DNA from: Mycobacterium sherrisii
GTDB taxonomy: Bacteria; Actinomycetota; Actinomycetes; Mycobacteriales; Mycobacteriaceae
Direction: 5' to 3'
Length of the DNA: 44,199 nucleotides
NCBI RefSeq assembly: GCF_002102355.1
Contig: NZ_LQPT01000122.1
Location: 1-44,199 of the forward strand
The position numbers and the translations under genes are program-made. Every line of letters starts with the position of its first letter. Position 1 is the stretch's first letter. A model generated the notes under the pieces. The model saw nothing but the letters and a program-made list of their open reading frames with translations, did not search any database and was not told the origin of the DNA. Shown piece after piece: positions 18,155 to 25,073 of the stretch.

Positions 18155-18160
18155 TAACCT
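18155..18160 (+). promoter_or_regulatory. candidate -10 element of leaderless lcp1
   Basis: TAACCT ends six bases before the ATG at 18167, with no Shine-Dalgarno sequence between, so transcription would begin on the start codon. Only the hexamer and spacing support it. Confidence 0.4.
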
Positions 18161-18166
18161 AGTGTG

Positions 18167-19630
18167 ATGCCTGTGCAACGTGTGGTTCGTGTTGTTGCCA
18201 CTGTGCTAGCCGTCGCCGTCGTGATCGGCACCGGCGTGGCCTGGAACAACGTGCGGGCGTTCGAAGACGGCATCTTCCACATGTCGGCACCCTCGCTGGG
18301 CCACGGCGGCGATGACGGCGCGATCGACATCCTGCTGGTCGGCCTGGACAGCCGCACCGACGCGCACGGCAACCCGTTGACGCCCGAGGAACTCGAGACG
18401 CTGCGGGCGGGCGACGAAGAGGCCACCAATACCGACACGATCATCCTGGTCCGGATACCGAACAACGGGAAGTCGGCGACCGCCATCTCGATTCCGCGTG
18501 ACTCCTACGTGACGGCTCCGGGTCTGGGCAGGACGAAAATCAACGGGGTCTACGGCCAGACTCGCGAGGCCAAGCGGGCCAACCTGGTCAAAGCCGGCGA
18601 TTCGGCCGACGATGCCGCCGTCCAGGGGACCGAAGCCGGCCGGGAAGCGTTGATCAAGACCGTCGCCGACCTCACCGGCGTCACGGTCGACCACTACGCC
18701 GAGATCGGGCTGCTCGGTTTCGCGTTGATCACCGACGCGCTCGGTGGCGTGGATGTGTGCCTCAAAGACGCGGTCTACGAACCTCTTTCGGGTGCCGACT
18801 TCCCGGCCGGCCCGCAGCGCCTCGACGGTGCCGAGGCGCTGAGTTTCGTGCGCCAGCGCCACGAATTGCCGCGCGGCGACCTGGACCGGGTGGTGCGCCA
18901 GCAGGTCGTGATGGCCTCGCTGGCTCACCGGGTCATCTCCGGCCGTACGCTGTCCAGCCCCACCACGATGAAGCGGCTGCAGGCCGCGGTGCAACGCTCG
19001 GTGGTGCTATCCCAGGGCTGGGACGTCATGGATTTCATCCAGCAGCTGCAGAAACTGGCCGGCGGGAACGTCGCGTTCGCCACCATCCCGGTGCTCGACG
19101 GCGCCGGCTGGAGTGACGACGGCATGCAAAGCGTGGTCCGGGTGGACCCGCACCAGGTTCAGGACTGGGTGGCCAGCCTGTTGCACGAGCAGGATCAGGG
19201 CAAGACCGAAGAGATCGCCTACACCCCCGCCAAGACCACCGCCAGCGTCGTCAACGACACCGACATCAACGGATTAGCCGCGGCGGTCTCGGATGTGTTG
19301 AGCTCCAAAGGTTTTAGCACCGGCCCCGTCGGCAACAACGACGGCGGTCACGTGCAGGCCAGCCAGGTGCGGGCCAACAAGCCCGACGACATGGGCGCGC
19401 GGCAGGTGTCCAAGGAACTCGGCGGATTGCCGGTCGTTCCGGACGCGTCGCTGGCACCGGGATCGGTGCGGGTGGTGCTCGCCAACGACTACACCGGGCC
19501 GGGCTCGGGCCTGTCCGGCTCGACCACCGCACCAGCGCGGGTGACCGATCAGTCGGCTACCGACCCGAATGTCCCGCCGCCGTCGCCGATCCTGACCGCC
19601 GGCAGCGACAAGCCGGAGTGCATCAACTGA
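18167..19630 (+). CDS. lcp1: LytR-CpsA-Psr ligase Lcp1
   Basis: Membrane-anchored phosphotransferase that attaches arabinogalactan to peptidoglycan; orthologue of Rv3267. The 487-residue product has one N-terminal membrane helix (about residues 7-26), an LCP domain with ISIPRDSYV, KINGVYG and the arginine-rich FVRQRHELPRGDLDR (about 227-241) that binds the polyprenyl phosphate, and a C-terminal LytR_C domain (about 355-450) ending in a Ser/Pro-rich tail. ATG 18167 is preferred over the GTG just before it because of the leaderless promoter spacing. It is transcribed away from rmlD, so two cell-wall units share a 97-base control region. Confidence 0.93.
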   Translation: MPVQRVVRVVATVLAVAVVIGTGVAWNNVRAFEDGIFHMSAPSLGHGGDDGAIDILLVGLDSRTDAHGNPLTPEELETLRAGDEEATNTDTIILVRIPNNGKSATAISIPRDSYVTAPGLGRTKINGVYGQTREAKRANLVKAGDSADDAAVQGTEAGREALIKTVADLTGVTVDHYAEIGLLGFALITDALGGVDVCLKDAVYEPLSGADFPAGPQRLDGAEALSFVRQRHELPRGDLDRVVRQQVVMASLAHRVISGRTLSSPTTMKRLQAAVQRSVVLSQGWDVMDFIQQLQKLAGGNVAFATIPVLDGAGWSDDGMQSVVRVDPHQVQDWVASLLHEQDQGKTEEIAYTPAKTTASVVNDTDINGLAAAVSDVLSSKGFSTGPVGNNDGGHVQASQVRANKPDDMGARQVSKELGGLPVVPDASLAPGSVRVVLANDYTGPGSGLSGSTTAPARVTDQSATDPNVPPPSPILTAGSDKPECIN

Positions 19631-20337
19631 GCACGCTGTCCGGGGCGATCTTCGACCCGATGCTGCGGGCGGACCCGGTGGGTCCGCGCATCACCTACTA
19701 CGACGACGCAACCAGCGAGCGCATCGAACTGTCCGCGGTGACGCTGGCCAATTGGGCGGCCAAGACCGGCAACCTGTTGCGCGACGAGCTGGGCGCGGGA
19801 CCGGACAGCCGAGTGGCGATCCTGCTGCCGGCGCACTGGCAGACCGCCGCGGTCCTGTTCGGAGTGTGGTGGATCGGTGCCGAGGCGGTGCTCGCCGGGC
19901 CGGCCGACCTGGTGTTGTGCACCGCCGAGCGGCTGGACGAGGCCGACGCCGCGATCGAACCGGGCGGCGAGGTCGCGGTGCTGTCGTTGGATCCGTTCGG
20001 GCGTCCCGCGCCCGACCTGCCGATCGGCGTCACCGACTACGCCACCGCGGTGCGGGTGCACGGTGATCAAATCATCGCCGAGCGCCACCCTGGCCCGGCG
20101 CTGGCCGGCCGCTCGGTGGAGCAGGTGCTGGCCGACTGCGAAAGCTCGGCGGCGGCAAGGAGTTTGACCGCCAACGACCGGGTGCTCTCCAGCGCCCAGT
20201 GGACCACCGCCGCCGAGTTGGTCGACGGACTGCTGGCCATTCTGGCCGTCGGGGCCTCGCTGGTGCAGGTGGCCAACCCCGACCCGGCCACTCTGACGCG
20301 CCGGGTGGAGACCGAGAAGGTCACCCGCGTCCTCTAA
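19618..20337 (+). CDS. TIGR03089-family protein (Rv3268 type)
   Basis: A 239-residue protein resembling only the N-terminal part of AMP-forming acyl-CoA synthetases: it has the early beta-alpha segments (RVAILLPAHWQTAAVLFGVWWIG, in shortened form about residues 64-86) but is too short to contain the adenylation core. Its role is unknown. The GTG at 19618 lies inside the lcp1 3' end (13-base overlap), suggesting coupled expression with the ligase. Orthologue of Rv3268. Confidence 0.8.
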   Translation: MHQLSTLSGAIFDPMLRADPVGPRITYYDDATSERIELSAVTLANWAAKTGNLLRDELGAGPDSRVAILLPAHWQTAAVLFGVWWIGAEAVLAGPADLVLCTAERLDEADAAIEPGGEVAVLSLDPFGRPAPDLPIGVTDYATAVRVHGDQIIAERHPGPALAGRSVEQVLADCESSAAARSLTANDRVLSSAQWTTAAELVDGLLAILAVGASLVQVANPDPATLTRRVETEKVTRVL

Positions 20338-20343
20338 TTCATC

Positions 20344-20372
20344 TTGATATCGCAATACATCGATGTTAATTT
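20344..20372 (+). promoter_or_regulatory. pacL1-ctpC promoter with palindrome in the spacer
   Basis: TTGATA (20344-20349) and TAATTT (20367-20372) are 17 bases apart, a good vegetative promoter. The palindrome ACATCGATGT (20357-20366) fills the spacer right up to the -10, where a bound repressor would block polymerase. Zinc or other metal control is inferred from the genes downstream; the regulator is not visible. Confidence 0.5.
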
Positions 20373-20458
20373 CGTGGAAGTATGGTGTGGACGGCGCGAC
20401 AACACCAGACCACAGAACACAGACTTCGCGCGCGTCCCAGTGGAGAAAGGACCGGGCG

Positions 20459-20746
20459 ATGGCGGCATACGGACTCTTGGCGAAGGCGGCGGGAACGGTG
20501 TTCACCGGTCTGGTCGGCGTGACGGCCTACGAGGTGGTGCGCAAGGCCGTGGCCAAGGCGCCGTTGCACCAAACCGCGGTGGCGACCGCGGAGCTGGGAC
20601 TGCGCGGTACCCGCAAGGCGGAAACCGCCGCGGAGTCGGCGCGTTTGAAGCTTGCCGACGTCATGGCCGAGGCCCGGGAGCGCATCGGCGAAGAGGCACC
20701 GACGCCTACCGTCGGCGACGCACACGACCACGACCACGAGCACTGA
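20459..20746 (+). CDS. pacL1: PacL1-type metallochaperone membrane protein (DUF1490)
   Basis: Small membrane-associated partner of the P-type ATPase CtpC, stabilising it and handing metal on under zinc stress; orthologue of Rv3269. The 95-residue product has one N-terminal hydrophobic segment (about residues 3-24), a charged alpha-helical middle rich in Ala, Glu and Lys, and a metal-binding end DAHDHDHEH. ATG 20459 follows AAAGGA by seven bases. The open frame upstream to 20363 overlaps the promoter and is not coding. ctpC starts nine bases after its stop. Confidence 0.9.
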   Translation: MAAYGLLAKAAGTVFTGLVGVTAYEVVRKAVAKAPLHQTAVATAELGLRGTRKAETAAESARLKLADVMAEARERIGEEAPTPTVGDAHDHDHEH

Positions 20747-20755
20747 TCGCCGTTC

Positions 20756-22942
20756 ATGAGCCTCGCGATCGTTGAAGACGTCGCAATCGCCGAAGAATCC
20801 TCGCTGACAATACTTTCCGACGCGGCCGGCCGGATCCGAGTGGCCGTCGACTGGGTCCGGTCCGACCCTCGCCGCGCGGTCGCCGTCGAAGAGGCCGTCG
20901 CCAAGCAGACCGGTGTGCGCGCGGTGCACGCCTACCCGCGCACCGGATCGGTGGTGGTCTGGTACTCCCCGCGCCGGTGTGACCGGTCGGCGGTGCTTTC
21001 CGCGATCAGCAGTGCCGAACATGTTGCCGCCGAACTGATCCCGGTCCGAGACCCGCATTCGGCGGAGGTCCGCAACTCCGATGTGCTGCGCATGGTGATC
21101 GGCGGTCTGGCGCTGGGCCTGCTCGGCGTGCGCCGTTACGTGTTCGCCCGACCGCCGCTGCTCGGCCCCAGCGGCCGGGTAGTGGCCACCGGGGTCACGA
21201 TCTTCACCGGCTACCCGTTCTTGCGTGGGGCGCTGCGCTCCCTGCGCTCCGGCAAGGCCGGCACGGACGCGTTGGTCTCCGCGGCGACGGTCGCCAGTCT
21301 GATCCTGCGCGAGAATGTCGTCGCGCTGACCGTGTTGTGGTTGCTCAACATCGGGGAATACCTGCAGGATCTGACGCTGCGGCGGACCCGGCGGGCGATC
21401 TCGGAGCTGCTACGGGGCAGCCAGGACACGGCGTGGATCCGCCTGACCGACGGTCCCGAGACGGGCACCGAGGTCCAGGTGCCGATCGACAGCGTGCAGA
21501 TCGGCGACGAGGTCGTGGTGCACGATCACGTCGCCATCCCGGTGGATGGCGAGGTGGTCGACGGTGAGGCCGTGGTCAACCAATCCGCCATCACCGGTGA
21601 GAACCTGCCCGTCAGCGTCGGCGTGGGCGCCCATGTGCACGCCGGTTCGGTGGTGGTGCGCGGCCGGCTGGTGGTCCGGGCCGAGGCCGTCGGCAATCAA
21701 ACCACGATCGGGCGGATCATCACTCGCGTCGAGGAAGCCCAGCACGACCGCGCGCCCATCCAGACGGTGGGCGAAAACTTCTCCCGCCGTTTCGTTCCCA
21801 CATCGTTCATCGTCTCGGCGATCACGCTGGCGATCACCGGCGACGTGCGGCGCGCGATGACAATGCTGTTGATCGCCTGCCCCTGTGCTGTGGGATTGGC
21901 CACCCCGACCGCTATCAGTGCCGCGATCGGCAACGGCGCGCGACGCGGCATCCTGATCAAGGGCGGTTCCCATCTCGAGCAGGCGGGCCGGGTCGACGCG
22001 ATCGTGTTCGACAAGACCGGGACGCTGACCGTGGGACGCCCGGTGGTGACGAATATCATTGCCATGCATAAGGACTGGGAGCCCGAGCAGGTATTGGCCT
22101 ACGCCGCCAGCTCGGAGATCCATTCCCGGCACCCGCTGGCCGAGGCGGTGATCCGCTCCACCGAGGAGCGCCGCATCAGCATCCCCCCGCACGAGGAGTG
22201 CGAGGTACTGGTGGGTCTGGGCATGCGGACCTGGGCCGATGGCCGCACCCTGCTGTTGGGCAGCCCTTCGCTGTTGCAATCCGAGAACGTCAAGGTGTCC
22301 ATAAGGGCAAAGGACTGGGTCGACAAGTTACGGCGGCGCGCCGAGACCCCACTGTTGCTGGCGGTGGACGGGACGCTGGTGGGCCTGATCAGCCTGCGTG
22401 ACGAAGTTCGGCCCGAGGCCGCCAGGGTACTGACGGAATTGCGCGCCAACGGGATTCGCCGCATTGTCATGCTCACCGGAGACCATCCGGACATCGCGCA
22501 GGTGGTCGCCGACGAGCTCGGGATCGACGAGTGGCGCGCCGAAGTGATGCCCGAGGACAAGCTCGAGGTGGTGCGCGACCTGCAGAGCCAGGGCTACATC
22601 GTCGGCATGGTCGGCGACGGCATCAACGATGCTCCGGCGTTGGCGGCCGCCGACATCGGGATCGCGATGGGACTAGCCGGCACCGACGTCGCCGTCGAAA
22701 CCGCCGATGTCGCGTTGGCCAACGACGATCTGCATCGCCTGCTCGATGTCCGCGACCTCGGCGCCCGAGCGGTCGGCGTAATCCGGGAGAACTACGGCAT
22801 GTCGATCGCCGTCAACGCCGCCGGGCTCGTCATCGGTGCGGGCGGGGCGCTGTCCCCCGTGCTGGCCGCGATCCTGCACAACGCGTCATCGGTTGCCGTG
22901 GTTGCCAACAGCTCCCGGCTCATCCGCTATCGCCTGGACTGA
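20756..22942 (+). CDS. ctpC: P1B-type metal-exporting ATPase CtpC
   Basis: Heavy-metal P-type ATPase; the M. tuberculosis orthologue Rv3270 exports zinc during phagosomal poisoning and has been linked to manganese. The 728-residue product has a degenerate N-terminal HMA-like domain without CxxC (about 15-95), the TGEN actuator loop (SAITGENLPVS), the membrane CPC metal site (375-377), the phosphorylation site DKTGT starting at Asp419, MLTGDHPD and the MVGDGINDAPAL hinge, plus eight predicted membrane helices. It forms an operon with pacL1. It is the last gene of the block shared with M. tuberculosis. Confidence 0.95.
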   Translation: MSLAIVEDVAIAEESSLTILSDAAGRIRVAVDWVRSDPRRAVAVEEAVAKQTGVRAVHAYPRTGSVVVWYSPRRCDRSAVLSAISSAEHVAAELIPVRDPHSAEVRNSDVLRMVIGGLALGLLGVRRYVFARPPLLGPSGRVVATGVTIFTGYPFLRGALRSLRSGKAGTDALVSAATVASLILRENVVALTVLWLLNIGEYLQDLTLRRTRRAISELLRGSQDTAWIRLTDGPETGTEVQVPIDSVQIGDEVVVHDHVAIPVDGEVVDGEAVVNQSAITGENLPVSVGVGAHVHAGSVVVRGRLVVRAEAVGNQTTIGRIITRVEEAQHDRAPIQTVGENFSRRFVPTSFIVSAITLAITGDVRRAMTMLLIACPCAVGLATPTAISAAIGNGARRGILIKGGSHLEQAGRVDAIVFDKTGTLTVGRPVVTNIIAMHKDWEPEQVLAYAASSEIHSRHPLAEAVIRSTEERRISIPPHEECEVLVGLGMRTWADGRTLLLGSPSLLQSENVKVSIRAKDWVDKLRRRAETPLLLAVDGTLVGLISLRDEVRPEAARVLTELRANGIRRIVMLTGDHPDIAQVVADELGIDEWRAEVMPEDKLEVVRDLQSQGYIVGMVGDGINDAPALAAADIGIAMGLAGTDVAVETADVALANDDLHRLLDVRDLGARAVGVIRENYGMSIAVNAAGLVIGAGGALSPVLAAILHNASSVAVVANSSRLIRYRLD

Positions 22943-23179
22943 GCGGCCGCCCGAAACAGCCTGATAGTCAAAAGCTCTCAGCTGATTGTCTTGCATTCCC
23001 GTCCGGATCAGCATCTTCGATGGGCCGTATCGATAACGCTCATGCCGTCGCGCTGGTCGCGGCACCCCCGCGTCGATACCGTCAGGTAGGCAAAGCCAAC
23101 GACGGCACGAAGAGAGCCAAGATGCTTGCCACAGACTGGATATCAACGATCTGCCGAACCGACCGGTGGGCCTGACCTG
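22943..23179. other. junction between conserved core and ESX insertion
   Basis: These 237 bases separate ctpC from the first accessory gene. In M. tuberculosis this is where Rv3271c begins. I find no tRNA, direct repeat, integrase remnant or clear terminator. One tiny frame, 23122-23175, starts with ATG after GAGAG and encodes MLATDWISTICRTDRWA, ending five bases before the next gene's ATG; it could be a leader peptide or chance. Confidence 0.5.
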
Positions 23180-24250
23180 ATGCCACGCGCCGCGAGTGTC
23201 GTGTTCGACCACCTCGTCAATGCCGATCCGCCCGCCCACCCGCGAATCCGGTTCGACACCGGCTGCGTGCTCGGCGGCAGTGTCGCGGGCCTGCTGGCCG
23301 CCCGAGTCCTTGCAGACTTCTGTCGCCACGTGGTGATCGTGGAGCGCGACGAACTGATCGACCAGGCTTCGCGGCCCGGCGTGCCCCAGGGGCGCCAACT
23401 CCACGTATTGCTCGCCGCCGGCCGCCAATGGTTGGACCGGTGGCTGCCGGGTTTCACCGAGCAGGCGGTAGCCGCCGGGGCCAACCGGATTACGTCCGAG
23501 GTCAAGGCGTTCGACGGTTATGCGATGGCGCCGCCTCACCGGCAGTACGCGATGCTCAGCGCGACGCGGCCGCTGCTCGAATCGGTCGTGCGTACCCACG
23601 TTCTGGCCCGGGCCAACATTTCTGTCAAACGCGCCCAGGCGACCGGATTGCGTTATCGCGACGGTGCGGTGACCGCGGTCGAGTTCGTCGACCGCGGCGG
23701 GGTCGACGTCTTGCCAGCCGACTTCGTGGTCGACGCAACGGGACGGTCCAGCCGGATCGCACGCTGGGTCGAGGACGCCGGCTTCGATCGCCCCCGGCTG
23801 GAGCGCCTCGCCCTGCCCATTCACTACGCGACGGCCATCTTCGGGGCCACCGAGGAAGCGGCGGCTCTGCAAGCCGACGGGTGGTTGTCGATCTTCAGCC
23901 CGGGCAACGAGGTGGACGGGGTCTGCATCGCGGCTGCCGCCAAGGTCGCCGCCGACTTCGACCGCGCCGCGCAGGCGTTCTTCCGACTACAACAGGTGGT
24001 TGTCGACGCGGCGTGGCAGTCGTCGGCCGGCGGCGACCATGCACGGCTAGATTTTCTGACCGGCGCGAAGATCGCCGAAGCCACGCGCCTGCAGCGATGG
24101 ACCCTCGACCAGATAGCTCGCGCCGCACTGACCGACCGCAACCTCGCCGAGCTCTGTACCGACGTGCAGTACCTGTTGCGGCATCCGTCCGCGCTGGCAC
24201 ATCCCGCGGTGTTGGAGCGAGCCGTCGTGGTCAATTTGACGGCGTCCTAA
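23180..24250 (+). CDS. FAD-oxidoreductase-like protein lacking the second FAD-binding segment
   Basis: Related to the 3800-5215 product, but 356 residues rather than about 470. The Rossmann entry CVLGGSVAGLLAARVLAD, the ribose-binding IVERDEL and the VDATGRSSRIARW motif are present. The C-terminal helical part typical of the family (AWQSS...ADLCTDVQYLLRHPSAL region) is also present. What is missing is the stretch in between that normally carries GD...FNP..GQGM and closes over the flavin. The reading frame is clean, so this looks like an in-frame deletion. Flavin binding would be compromised; the product may be inactive or repurposed. ATG 23180 is chosen; a TTG at 23126 is possible. Its stop overlaps the convergent EspL-like gene by four bases. 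Confidence 0.65.
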   Translation: MPRAASVVFDHLVNADPPAHPRIRFDTGCVLGGSVAGLLAARVLADFCRHVVIVERDELIDQASRPGVPQGRQLHVLLAAGRQWLDRWLPGFTEQAVAAGANRITSEVKAFDGYAMAPPHRQYAMLSATRPLLESVVRTHVLARANISVKRAQATGLRYRDGAVTAVEFVDRGGVDVLPADFVVDATGRSSRIARWVEDAGFDRPRLERLALPIHYATAIFGATEEAAALQADGWLSIFSPGNEVDGVCIAAAAKVAADFDRAAQAFFRLQQVVVDAAWQSSAGGDHARLDFLTGAKIAEATRLQRWTLDQIARAALTDRNLAELCTDVQYLLRHPSALAHPAVLERAVVVNLTAS

Positions 24251-24600
24251 CCCGGCTGAAAGGTTGTCCCGTCGCTGCGCGTGAGCGGCGCGCGCTGCAA
24301 CGCGGTCATTCGTTCGGTGAACTCCTTGATCAGATAGTTCTGCCGGTCGGCCGCCGTCGTCGCCGCCGCGGCGGCAGTGTCGACGATCAACCTTGCCAAG
24401 GCTTCAGATCCCTTGTGGTAGGCGTTATCTCCCAGCCACAACCCCGTCATCGCACCCTGGCCGTCGACTTCCACACTCACCGTCTTGCACCGACTCGTGA
24501 CACGGACCTTGATCGACTTGCAGTGCTGATCCAAAGCTTGGATCAAATCTCGTTGTCGGCCGATCCGCGCGAGCAGCGAATCAGCAAGCCCGCCGGTCAA
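24247..24600 (-). CDS. YbaB/EbfC-type EspL-like ESX accessory protein
   Basis: A 117-residue protein of the YbaB/EbfC fold, similar in size and pattern to EspL of ESX-1 (Rv3880c, 115 residues), which supports stability of ESX-1 substrates and the EspE/EspF/EspH set. Seen here: an N-terminal helix, then the beta-hairpin SVEVDGQGAMTGLWLG (about residues 46-61) and a long C-terminal helix with LARLIVDTAAAAATTAA. No ATG fits; the TTG at 24600 overlaps the upstream stop as TTGA, implying translational coupling with the EspH-like gene. Its role in this locus is inferred from ESX-1. Confidence 0.7.
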   Translation of the reverse strand: MTGGLADSLLARIGRQRDLIQALDQHCKSIKVRVTSRCKTVSVEVDGQGAMTGLWLGDNAYHKGSEALARLIVDTAAAAATTAADRQNYLIKEFTERMTALQRAPLTRSDGTTFQPG

Positions 24601-24917
24601 ATCCGGGTCATCCAGGTGTCGGGCATGCCCTCGGGGTCGGCTCCGCGAAGTTCGGCTTCGACCTCGGCCAACGCCTGCGACGTACTGAGATCGAGGCCCC
24701 GGATGACGTTCGGATCGACACCACGAGCAACGAGGTCGCGCCGGCGTGCGACCTGCATATGGCGGGCGGAAACCTGACACAACAGGAGGATGTCGCGTGC
24801 CAACTGCGCCGGCGGTTTCGATAACTCGCGCTGATCCAGCTTGAGCGCGATCGGCAGTCCGCGTTCGGTGGTGGCAACCGCGATCCCACCACTGCGGCAA
24901 CTCAGCGATCTGTCCAT
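24597..24917 (-). CDS. EspH-like (DUF2694-type) ESX accessory protein
   Basis: A 106-residue protein. The pattern GGIAVATTERGLPIALKLD followed by PAQLARDILLLCQVSARHMQVAR resembles the folded core of EspH of ESX-1 (GSVSVSTLMDGRI...AQLADEIFVIADLARQKA), a chaperone for EspE. EspH's acidic N-terminal extension is absent. ATG 24917 is preferred because GAGGA lies eight bases upstream; ATG 24935 would add six residues. It is the first gene of a leftward two-gene unit with the EspL-like gene, divergent from eccA. The similarity is at pattern level and should be tested with profile searches. Confidence 0.55.
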   Translation of the reverse strand: MDRSLSCRSGGIAVATTERGLPIALKLDQRELSKPPAQLARDILLLCQVSARHMQVARRRDLVARGVDPNVIRGLDLSTSQALAEVEAELRGADPEGMPDTWMTRI

Positions 24918-25073
24918 CGTGGGTGTCCTCGCCATAGCGTCGAAAACCTATGCCCCGCAGCTTAGTACAATCACAGGCATCCCCGCTGTTGCCAGCTCAC
25001 GGGCAAAGGTCGACGCTATCCCGAGTCACCGTTTCCCGAGCAGTGGCCGGACGAAAGGGAGTTGGGGGCATCG
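24918..25073. promoter_or_regulatory. divergent control region of espH-like/espL-like and eccA
   Basis: These 156 bases must carry promoters in both directions. On the plus strand TACAAT (24966-24971), within TTAGTACAAT, is the best -10 candidate for eccA; no good -35 is at the matching distance. The eccA ribosome site is GGGGG at 25064-25069. No other structure is clear. Confidence 0.35.

Noticed and set aside
22941-22951. GC palindrome gcggccgc after ctpC as a terminator
   Set aside because: It is a short palindrome without a loop or following T-run, and is expected by chance at this GC content.
23428-24777. 449-codon plus frame across the FAD-like and EspL-like genes
   Set aside because: Runs through two convergent real genes in wrong frames and is arginine-rich without domains.
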